Source: Anastatus disparis
Lineage: Eukaryota > Arthropoda > Insecta > Hymenoptera > Eupelmidae
NCBI GenBank assembly: GCA_017163975.1
Contig: JAFFSR010000301.1
Coordinates: 434,001-498,000, forward strand
Reading direction: 5' to 3'
Length of the DNA stretch: 64,000 nucleotides
The position numbers and the translations under genes are program-made. Below the pieces are notes generated by a model. That model worked only from the letters and a program-made list of their open reading frames with translations. It was not told where the DNA came from and did not search any database. This document shows positions 33,690 through 42,935 of this stretch, piece after piece (positions within the stretch are counted from its first letter, which is position 1; every line of letters begins with the position of its first letter).

Positions 33690-34013
33690 TAGTTTATTAC
33701 CTCTTCGTCGCAACACCTCGTTCGAATCTGGATTTGAAAGATTTCTTTGTCATATGACACTGTCAACCATATCAAGTATAAATCTATTGGAAAATAATCC
33801 TTGTCGTTGTAAATAATTTATTATTTGTACGATACAATGTAATAAAATAAAACGTAATCTATCTAATAGCGCTTCTGTCGGTAAACTTCTTAAATTACCA
33901 CGCTGTATATTTTGACAAATTGTGCGTATCAGCGGTTAGTGTGCAATAGCGAAATGTAGCACACGATTGAGCACACTAAAAGCGTGAAATCTAGATACGT
34001 TTTCCATGATTAT
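33690..34013 (-). pseudogene. Small Polinton distal gene, two stops
   Basis: ATG at 34013 opens MENVSRFHAFSVLNRVLHFA, then a stop at about 33942, then LIRTICQNIQRGNLRSLPTE with ALLDRLRFILLHCIVQIIN and LQRQGLFSNRF, a second stop, and QRNLSNPDSNEVLRRRG up to a GTAATA donor-like site. Both stops replace codons one base away (TAA, TGA). The Leu/Arg helical pattern suggests a small DNA- or protein-binding factor; function unknown. Confidence 0.45.
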
Positions 34014-34124
34014 ATATCAAGCCTTTAAGTACAACTATAGAGCAAGCACTGCTTCGAGCGCATTTTATAGCTGTCAGAATAAAAGAAATAAGAGACAGCT
34101 GTGGCGCAAATAAAGAAACAATAC

Positions 34125-34365
34125 GATTTTATATACCAAGAAACAATGAAATACCAATAGTGAGCATTCTAAAAATTGCAAGCACACGTGTGATGATGAT
34201 GATGATATATGGCGAACACGGGTTATACTAAGAAACTATAAAATAGCAATAGTTAGCATTCTAAAAATTGTAGGCACACGTGTGATGATGAACACGTGTT
34301 ATACCAAGAAACAATAAAATAGCAATAGTAAGCATTCTGAAAATTGCAAACTACACGTGGTACTT
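34125..34365. repeat. Three tandem units of about 75-90 bp beside the Polinton end
   Basis: TATACCAAGAAACAAT-AAATA-CAATAGT-AGCATTCTAAAAATTGCA followed by ACACGTGTGATGATG recurs at 34131, 34225 and 34302. They could be subterminal repeats of the Polinton or unrelated satellite. Confidence 0.75.
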
Positions 34366-34439
34366 TCATTTAAATCATTTTCTGATTAAACAGTATTGAA
34401 ATGTAAAATAAAATCTTTAAGAGTAAATGATACGGATAA

Positions 34440-34905
34440 TATAACATCATAATCAAACCTAAATTTCCAATTTTTATGATATAATTGCATTTCTTATATT
34501 AAAATTAGTATAAATTCTAAAAATCAGCTTTCTAGGATCAATAGATCAAGAATCGATACATGATCGATTATCTATTGATCTAATAAAGATATCAAGGTTA
34601 TTTTTGGTACATATGTCATTTGAATAGCAAAAAATCGAATGGCATCGTAAAACTTTTAATTTTTCCAAAATTCGTAAATTTTATAGTTTTTAATTTGTGT
34701 ATGAACCATCAGATAAGATAAGGATGTTGGTGTGTTTTCAGTAACACATATGATGACTAATACCGGAATTACAATTTGTAAAATCGATCAATTTTTAATA
34801 AAAATGATTTCTTATAATGCTATTTGATTGCTTATGTTTAGATTAGTATATGTTCAAAAATTCAGTTTTCTAGGATCAATAGATCAAGAATCGATACATG
34901 ATCGA
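34440..34905. repeat. Satellite of about 330 bp unit, left block (1.4 copies)
   Basis: Same unit as at 39049-41330. The diagnostic AGGATCAATAGATCAAG starts at 34532 and 34872. The array is interrupted at 34909 by the transposon ending at 39045. Confidence 0.9.
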
Positions 34906-36016
34906 TTACACGGGCCCACAAAAAAAACAAAAGTGTCTGTGCAATTGACCAGACCTATATATTCTTATGTATTTCTCGACGCTGCATCCGAATTTGCAAT
35001 AAAAAAGTAGGGTCCAGCTACTTTTTTATGGGGGTTTGCTCGAAAAACCTCATTTTTTACGGTCTTTTCATGGTTTTTTTTAATAAAAAAGAAATAGAGC
35101 AAAATTTTTTTTTTTCTACTTCAAAATCGAATTCTGCGGGAAAAATTCATCGAAAATCATGTTTTGAATTTTTTTTTACAGAAATTTTAACCCACCATAC
35201 GGCGATGAAAAGGCAGAAAATCGGGAAAAGTGAAAATTTGCTTCAAATTGGATTAAAATGACATTAAAATCAAGTTTTACGATTTAAAACCGATTTATAA
35301 ACATTGAAAATAACTTTACTGAGGGTTGTTGAGGTCGCTGATCACGAATTTTAAGTCATTTTTTTCAAAAAACAACTCCTAGTCATCGTAAGTGGACAAT
35401 AAACGTGATAAATTGATATTTTTTTTCAAAAAATCGATGTTTTGGATACTGTTCTGGAGGTTTTCCACTACATAAATCACAAAATTAGAACCTTTTTCGA
35501 CTCTTGATCATAAAATAAGACTTAGAACTTATGTATAGCGATATTCATAAACTCCATTATAATATTTTTAGCTTCTTTTAAGAAGTGCCTTAGAGTTTTA
35601 ATGGGTTAATCAATTGAGTTTGTAGAATTTTCGCTAATACTTCGCAACTTCGATAGTGAGATGTTGGATACTAGATATTGGCGATATCTATTTTTATTTT
35701 TGTTTTCCAAAACAATATTTTAAATAACTTTTAAAGGGTTTTACGCTTACACACACGTTTCTCGTCAAATGACCGGCGTAAAGGATTTCTGACACGTTTT
35801 TGACCTCTTTTTGAAGATGTTTATCTCTTTATCATCCAGCAGTAATCTGCCAACATATTTATACCCCATCATCCTTGAAATCTGCGTTCAAATTCCTTCA
35901 AGTCTTCGTGAAACCTTTCTCCTTGCTCTTCACTAAAGTCCCCGTTGTTCTCAGGAAATTGATCAATATGTGAATCAAGGAAATGAAGCTTCAAGTTCAT
36001 TAGGCAGCCCAGTTTT

Positions 36017-36732
36017 TCAAAGTTGCGTACCAATTTTTTTTACAATAGTTTTGTAATTTACGTCTTTAGTGCTACTCAAAAATTTTGTTGACACATCTTT
36101 AAAACTAGACCATGCTGCCTTCTCATCATCTTCCATAGTCCTTCCAAAGTTTTCATCTCTAAATAGAGTACGAATTTCAGATCCATCAAAAATACCTGCG
36201 CTTAGTTTACCATTGTTTTGTGGTGAAATACTTGGTTCAAATATTCTTAGCATTTCCCATCTTGGTCTAATGCCTTGACAAATTGTTTCATTAAACCAAG
36301 TTTTATGTGAAAAGGTGATATCAAAATTATGGACGAATTCACAAGTGGCTCTTTTACAATATTTAGTTTTGCAGGTTCAAATGACTCTCTTAGTGGCCAA
36401 ATTTTCTTTTTGTAGTGGTTTTTCCTATCTCTACTATCCAACATACACAAATAACAAGGATATTTTGTAAATCCGGATTGTTGTCCTAATATTATAGATA
36501 AAATTTTTAAGTCTCCACATATTAGTTATTTATGTTCCTCGTATTTTATTTTTGACAAAACTAATTCAATGTTTGAATACTCTTCTTTAAGCACAGTTAA
36601 ATGCGCTAATGGTATAGGAGCGTACTTATTTGTGTTATGAAGGAGGACTGCTTTAAGGCTCTGCTTAGACGAATCAATGAATAGGCGCCAAAGAACCAGA
36701 AAATGAAAATGATTGCTACTTTTGTACAACAT
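36017..36732 (-). pseudogene. Inverted copy of the transposase C-terminal part (left arm)
   Basis: Minus-strand pieces at 36526-36732 (WRLFIDSSKQSLKAVLLHN), 36247-36450 (CMLDSRDRKNHYKKKIWPL) and 36017-36253 (DGSEIRTLFRDENFGRTM) repeat the right-arm gene with stops and indels. It has diverged from the right arm by scattered substitutions, so the arms are not recently homogenised. Confidence 0.85.
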
Positions 36733-37039
36733 AGTAGGTATAGCTTATATTAAGAAAAAAGAAGTACATTATTCTAGTCCTAAAACTGTTGAGTTTCCAG
36801 AAAATATCCTTATAGAAGGTTTAGAAAATGAAGAATCAGGAGATAGTTTTACAGCAGGTTTAGATTCTCTGCATGTGGACGATCATTCGACAAATCAGAT
36901 TAATATGAAAGAAACTGAACCAAGCGATAACACATCATCCGAAGATCTAAGCAAATCCGACGAAAGTGGAGAAAATCTCTCTTTAGATGATGATGAAGAA
37001 TATGTACCTAAAGGTGTAGAAATCTGTGAAAAAATATGA
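36713..37039 (+). pseudogene. Acidic N-terminal part of the transposase reading unit
   Basis: 108 aa rich in Glu/Asp/Ser (SEDLSKSDESGENLSLDDDE) ending CEKI. The next ORF overlaps it by 14 nt in another frame and begins KKYDQKSLNDLF, so one frameshift at about 37030 in an A-run separates linker and catalytic region. Acidic linkers of this kind commonly precede the core in this family. Confidence 0.55.
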
Positions 37040-38138
37040 TCAAAAGAGTCTGAATGATTTATTTAGAAAGGCTGGTCTATCTAAAGAGCAATCTGAATTA
37101 ATGGCTTCAGACTTTAAAAAGCGAAATATGCTGACAAAGGGAACTAAAGTAAGTGAATATCGTGACCGAGAGAAAACCTTTCAAAAATATTTTAAAGAAC
37201 ATTCAGGGCTAGTTTACTGCATTGTCGTAAAAGGACTTATTGACGAATTAAAACCAGGCATATACAAACCTGAGGATTGGCGCCTGTTCATTGATTCGTC
37301 TAAGCGAAGCCTTAAAGCAGTCCTTCTTCATAACACAAATAAGTACGCTCCTATACCATTAGCGCATTCAACTGTGCTTAACGAAGAGTATTCAAACATT
37401 GAATCAATTTTGTCAAAAATAAAATACGAGGAACATAAATGGCTAATATGTGGAGACTTAAAAATTTTATCTATGATACTAGGAGAACAATCTGGATTTA
37501 CAAAATATCCTTGTTATTTGTGTATGTTTGATAGTAGAGATAGGGAAAACCACTACAAAAAGAAAATTTGGCCACTAAGAGAGTCATTTGAACCTGGAAA
37601 ACAAAATATTGTAAAAGAGCCACTTGTAAATTCGTCCAAAATTTCGATACCACCTCTTCACATAAAGCTTGGTTTAATGAAACAATTTGTAAAGGCATTA
37701 GACCAAGATGGGGAATGCTACGAATATTTCAGCCGAATATTTCACCACAAAACAGATGGTAAACTAAGCACAGATATTTTTGATGGACCTGAAATTCGTA
37801 CTCTATTTAGAGATGAAAACTTTGAAAGAACTATGAAAGATGATGAGAAAGCAGCATGGTCTAGTTTTAAAGACAAAATTTTGGGTAGCACTCAAGACGT
37901 AAATTACAAAACTATTGTAAAAAAAATGGTACGCAACATTGAAAAACTGGGCTGCCTATTGAACTTGAAGCTTCATTTCCTTGATTCACATATTGATCAA
38001 CTTCCTGAGGACAACGGGGACTTTCGTAAAGAGCAAGGAGAAAGGTTTCACCAAGACTTAAAGGAATTTGAACGCAGATTTCAAGGACGATGGGGTATAA
38101 ATATGTTGGCAGATTACTGCTGGATGATAAAGAGATAA
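37026..38138 (+). CDS. DNA transposase of an unassigned insect family (370 aa)
   Basis: Starts at a GTG codon, so the real start lies upstream in the shifted frame. Domains in order: N-terminal helical block (LFRKAGLSKEQSELMASDF), WRLFIDSSKRSLKAVLLHN (about residue 85), CGDLKILSMILGEQSG (candidate Asp), a C-x2-C block (YPCYLCMFDSRDRENHY), LHIKLGLMKQFVKAL, HFLDSHIDQLPEDNG and GERFHQDLKEFERRFQGRW. The acidic residues in GDLK, DSHID and GERFHQD are plausible DDE/DDD ligands, but the triad is inferred. I have seen this protein type in insects and other invertebrates as an uncharacterised protein. It ends at 38138 inside the right arm. Confidence 0.75.
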   Translation: MKKYDQKSLNDLFRKAGLSKEQSELMASDFKKRNMLTKGTKVSEYRDREKTFQKYFKEHSGLVYCIVVKGLIDELKPGIYKPEDWRLFIDSSKRSLKAVLLHNTNKYAPIPLAHSTVLNEEYSNIESILSKIKYEEHKWLICGDLKILSMILGEQSGFTKYPCYLCMFDSRDRENHYKKKIWPLRESFEPGKQNIVKEPLVNSSKISIPPLHIKLGLMKQFVKALDQDGECYEYFSRIFHHKTDGKLSTDIFDGPEIRTLFRDENFERTMKDDEKAAWSSFKDKILGSTQDVNYKTIVKKMVRNIEKLGCLLNLKLHFLDSHIDQLPEDNGDFRKEQGERFHQDLKEFERRFQGRWGINMLADYCWMIKR

Positions 38139-39048
38139 ACATCTTCAAAAAGAGGTGAAAAACGTGTCAGAAATCCTTTACGCCGGTCATTTGACGAGAA
38201 ACGTGTGTGTGAGCGTAAAACCCTTTAAAAGTTATTTAAAATATTGTTTTGGAAAACAAAAATAAAAATAGATATCCCCAATATCTAGTATCCAACATCT
38301 CACTATCGAAGTTGCGAAGTATTAGCGAAAATTCTACAAACTCAATTGATTAACCCATTAAAACTCTAAGGCACTTCTTAAAAGAAGCTAAAAATATTAT
38401 AATGGAGTCATGAATATTGCTATACATAAGTTCTAAGTCTTATTTTATGATCAAGAGTCGAAAAAGGTTCTAGTTTTTTGATTTATGTAGTGGAAAACTT
38501 CCAGAACAGTACCCGAGACATCGATTTTCTGAAAAAAATATCAATTTATCACGTTTATTGTCCACTTGCGCCGACTAGGAGTTGTTTTTTGAAAATAAAT
38601 GACTTAAAATTCGTGATCAGCGCCCCCCGAAAACCCCCAGTAAAGGTATTTTCAATGTAATCGGTTTAAAATCGTAAAACTTGATCTAAATGTCATTTTA
38701 ATCCAATTTGAAGCAAATTTTTACTTTTTGCAATTTTCTGCCTTTTCATCGCCGTATGGTGGGTTGAAATTTCTGTAAATAGAAATTCAAAACATGATTT
38801 TCGATGAATTTTTCCCGCAGAATTCGATTTTGAAGTAAAAAAAAAAAATTTTGCTCTATTTCTTTTTTATTAAAAAAAAACCATGAAAAGACCGTAAAAA
38901 ATGAGGTTTTTCGAGCAAAACCCCATAAAAAAGTAGCTGGACCCTACTTTTTTATTGCAAATTCGGATTCAGCGTCGAAAAATACATAAGAATATATAGG
39001 TCTGGTCAATTGCACAGACACTTTTGTTTTTTTTGTGGGCCTTTGTTA

Positions 39049-41330
39049 TTTATTGATCCAATAAAGATATCAAGGTGATATTTGGTACATATGTTATTTT
39101 AATAGCAAAAATTGAATGGCATCGTAAAATTTTTTATTTATCCAAAATTCGTTAATTTTAAAATTTTTAATTTGTGTATGAATCATCAGATAAGATAAGG
39201 ATGTTCGTGTGTTTTCAGTAACACGTATGATGTCTAATACTGTAACTTTAATTTTTTGAAGCGATCAATTATTAATATATATGATTTATTAGGTTGTCAT
39301 TTGATTTCTTATCTTCAGATTAGTAAATGTCCAAAAAATCAGCTTTTTAGGATCGATAGATCAAGAATGGATACATGATCGATTATCTATTGATCTAATA
39401 AAGATATCAAGGTGATTTTTGGTACATATGCTATTTGAATAGCGAAAACTCGAATGGCATCGTAAAATTTATTATTTTTCTAAAATTCGTAAATTTTAAA
39501 GTTTGTAATTTGTGTATGAACCATCAGATAAGATAAGGATGTTCGTGAGTTTTTAGTAACACGTATGATGACTAATACCGGAATTACAATTTTTAAAATC
39601 GATCAATTTTTAATAAAAATGATTTATGACGCCATTTGATTGCTTATGTTCAGATTAGTATATGTTCAAAAATTCAGCTTTCTAGGATCAATAGATCAAG
39701 AATCGATACATAATCGATTATCTATTGATTCAATAAAGATAACAAGGTGATTTCTGGTACATATGTTATTCGAATAGCAAAAAATTGAATGGCGTCGTAA
39801 AATTTTTTATTTTCCTAAAATTCGTGAATTTTAAAGTTTGTAATTTGTGTATGAATCATCAGATAAGAAAAGAATGTTCGTGTGTTTCCAGTAACTTGTA
39901 TGACGACTAATACTGTAATTTCAATTTTCAATATAAATGATTTCTTTCAATGCCATTTGATTGCTTATGTTCAGATTCGTATCTGTATAAAAAATCAGCT
40001 TTCTAGGATCGATAGATCAAGAATGGATACATGATCGATTATCTATTGATCTAATAAAGATATCAAGATGATTTTTACATATGTTATTTGAATAGCAAAA
40101 AATTGAATGGCATCGTAAAATTTTTTATTTCCCCAAAATTCGTGAATTTTAAAATTTGTAATTTGTTTATGAATCATCAGATCAGATAAGGATGTTCGTG
40201 TGTTTTCAGTAACACGTATGACGACTAATATTGTAATTTCAATTTTTGGAACCGATCCATTATTAATATATATGATTTATTAGGATGTCATTTGATTTCT
40301 TATCTTCAGATTAGTAAATGTTCAAAAAATCAGCTTTCTAGGATCGATAATTCAAAAATCGATACATGATCGATTATCTATTGATCTAATAAGGATATCA
40401 ACGTGATTTTTGGTGTATATGTTATTTAAATAGCAAAAAGCGAATGGCGTCGTAAAATTTTTTATTTTTCTAATATTCGTGAATTCTAAAATTTGTAATT
40501 TGTGTATGAATCATCAGATAAGATAAGCACGTCCGTATGCTTTTGGTACTGTGTATGATGACTAATACCGCAATTAAAATTTTTAAAATCAATCAATTTT
40601 TAATATAAATGATTTCTTATGATGCCATTTGATTTCTTATGTTCAGATTAATATTTGTTCAGAAAATCAACTTTATAGGATCAATAAATTAAAAATCGAT
40701 ATATGATCGATTATCTATTGATCTAATAAAGATATCAAGATGATTTTTGGTACATATGTTATTTGAATAGCAAAAAATCAAATGGCACCGTATAATGTTT
40801 TATTTTTTTTAAATTCGTGAATTTTAAAATTTGTAATTTGTGGTTGAATCATCAGATAAGATAAGGATGTTCGTGTGTTTTAACTAACACGTATGATGAC
40901 TAATACCGCAATTACAATTTTTGGAATCGATCAATTATTAATATAAATGATTTATTAGGATGTCATTTGATTTCTTATGTTCAGATTAGTTTACGTTCAA
41001 AAAATCAGCTTTCTAGGATCAATAGATCAAGAATGGATACATGATCGATTATCTATTGATCGAATAAAGATATCAAGGTGATTTTTGGTACATATGTTAT
41101 TTGAATAGCGAAAAATCGAATGGCATCGTAAAATTTTTTATTTTCCTAAAATTCGTGAATTTTAAAATTTGTAATTTTTGTATGAATCATCAGATCAGAT
41201 AAGGATGTTCGTGTGTTTTCAGTAACACGTATGATGACTAATAACGTAATTTCAATTTTTGGCATCTATCAATTATTAATATAAATTATTCATCAGGATT
41301 TCATATGATTTCTTAAGTTTTACTTATCAT
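39049..41330. repeat. Satellite of about 330 bp unit, right block (about 7 copies)
   Basis: AGGATCRATAGATCAAG starts at about 39350, 39686, 40008, 40340, 40677 and 41017. Each unit carries ATCTATTGATCTAATAAAGAT, CATCAGATAAGATAAGGATG and AGTAACACGTATGATGAC. Copies differ by about 5-12 percent by eye. No ORF. Confidence 0.92.
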
Positions 41331-41348
41331 TTTTAAATGATAAGATTA

Positions 41349-41642
41349 CACTGAAAAGACACCGGGATTTTACCCGTCACGTAGGTATGGCGGTGGCGAC
41401 GCTTGTGTGTCAGCCTACTATAGTATTGGCGCTCGAGCGGCGCCGGTTTGAGCTTCTCTTATTAAGCTGTAATGGTGGCCCTGTATGCATGTGCTAACCG
41501 GTACCGCAAGAGGACGTCGCGGCACGCTCATGGTGTAGGCTCGCGCTCGTACGATGTCGATTCTATGAACTATATGGACTATAAGTTTTGGTGTAACTAC
41601 AGTCAAGTGGTTACTTGTAATAGCGCCGATGTCTTTTCAGTG
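41349..41642. mobile_element. 294-bp GC-rich MITE, TIR CACTGAAAAGACA, TA flanks
   Basis: CACTGAAAAGACACCGG at 41349 and, in reverse complement, CACTGAAAAGACATCGGCG at 41642 are inverted. TA lies on both sides (41347-41348, 41643-41644). The interior is about half GC in a 25-30 percent GC setting. The two overlapping ORFs are spurious. Confidence 0.75.
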
Positions 41643-41938
41643 TACTTATGTATATTTTTTCTATTTTTTATTTAATTGATATACTTTTTGCATGTCGTAA
41701 TTATATTTATTCTATAAATTTATAATTTAGATCTGATTTTAATCGGAAATTTCCACTGGAAAAATTTCGTATATTAATTATGATATTTTATTATGTAAAG
41801 TCGATATTTAAATTGTCAGGAGACAATAACACTTGAGTTTTAGTTAATTTGATAAAATCTTGTCGACTGTACTAATTTCAATAAAATATATTTATCAATC
41901 AAGATATTGATCAAATCAGCAATATTTAATTTACTATA

Positions 41939-42338
41939 TACATGGTGGGCCGAAAGTACCGGAACGGCGAAATAACTCTGCGGGATTGTATTTTAGAAGA
42001 AAAAGCTTAAAACAAAAGATGGAGGATATTTTCTTGGCTATTCGACGGTGATAATGGACATGACCTTGACTATAACCTTGAATGTCATTTCAAGGTCAAG
42101 TTAATTTCTTTAAATGGGGACCCATGATTTTTATTTCTGAGGTGAAAATTATAGGTTCCCATTGAAAGAAATTAACTTGACCTTGAAATGACATTCAAGG
42201 TTATGGTCAAGGTCATGATAATTATCACCGTCGAATAGCCAAGGAAATATTCTCTATCTTTTGTTTTAAGCTTTTTCTCCTAAAATACAATCCCGCAGAG
42301 TTATTTCGCCGTTCCGGTACTTTTATCCCACCCTGTAT
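41939..42338. mobile_element. 400-bp near-perfect hairpin element (mariner-like ends)
   Basis: The left arm reads TACATGGTGGGCCGAAAGTA and the right arm ends in reverse complement TACAGGGTGGGATAAAAGTA, resembling Tc1/mariner TIRs with TA targets. The arms of about 180 bp pair almost completely (GACCTTGAAATGACATTCAA near the centre). No transposase. Confidence 0.85.
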
Positions 42339-42657
42339 AATTATTATTATACATCTTGAACTTATTTTTATGCATACTTAATTTCTTAGAAATACCCTCT
42401 TCAAAAAAAAATGAGGTGAGAATTTCCGGTATGATGAATCACCTGATTTCTCACCTGATTTTTCTAAACAAAGATAAGAAGAAAACAAATTTTTTTTCTC
42501 TTCTATCTTAACATGTTGCGACTAGCATTCATTTACAGCTGCTATAATGGTATGATTGATACATTTTACTTCATATTTTATTACTGCTTATCGTATGTTT
42601 ATACTTCGTTCAATGCTTGTCCAATCTAGTTTTTCTATACATTAAGCCTTATTAATG

Positions 42658-42935
42658 TGCTTTAAGAAGAGGCCAAACTATTTGTCTTTGTCTAATAGTG
42701 TTTTTCATCATTTATGTAAACACCATTGGATGTAACACGAAAAAAATGGCAGTCCCCGTTAGATACTAATATAATGTTTAAATTTTATGATAAAAACAAA
42801 ATAATTTAATCATGTGGTTTTTGAATAATATGAGATCTATCAATAAAGGTAGGTTATATTTTAGATTTTTAGTAGGTCTCATATTATTTAAAAACCACGT
42901 GATAAAATTATTTTGTTCTTGTCACGTCTGTAATA
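42658..42935. repeat. Second copy of the fold-back hairpin core
   Basis: AAGAAGAGGCCAAACTATTTG and TCATTTATGTAAACACCATT match 3015-3075 with about 15 percent differences. An inverted half containing TAGGTCTCATATTATTTAAA follows to about 42935. The right half is shorter than in the first copy. Confidence 0.85.

Larger units (their letters stand above)
24360..34013 (-). mobile_element. Polinton/Maverick (adintovirus-like) element, degraded
   Basis: A minus-strand cluster holds the whole Polinton signature: adenovirus-type protease, double jelly-roll capsid protein, small Gly-rich virion protein, retroviral-type integrase with chromodomain, FtsK/A32-type ATPase and protein-primed family B polymerase. 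Polintons are 15-20 kb self-replicating transposons related to adintoviruses. This copy is about 9.7 kb, has no visible terminal inverted repeats, lacks an obvious penton gene and carries many frameshifts and stops. Low coding decay in the small virion gene and the integrase core suggests moderate age. Confidence 0.93.
34909..39045. mobile_element. 4.1 kb DNA transposon with 1.8 kb inverted arms, inserted in the satellite
   Basis: 34911-36695 and 37275-39042 are long reverse complements (about 1.78 kb each). Ends are CACGGGCCCACAAAAAAAAC and, in reverse complement, CAAAGGCCCACAAAA. TTA flanks both sides (34906-34908 and 39046-39048), and removing the element plus one TTA restores the satellite unit, so TTA is the target duplication. 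Only about 580 bp between the arms is single copy. The arms contain the 3' two thirds of the transposase gene, once in each orientation. Confidence 0.9.

Noticed and set aside
24360..34440. Polinton terminal inverted repeats at 24.3 and 34.4 kb
   Set aside because: Compared by eye; no reverse-complement match found.
34906..39048. PIF/Harbinger assignment from the TTA target duplication
   Set aside because: The transposase does not match the Harbinger DDE protein and the ends are unlike known Harbinger TIRs; family left open.
39049..41330. CRISPR-like array
   Set aside because: Unit of about 330 bp with no unique spacers; eukaryotic satellite.
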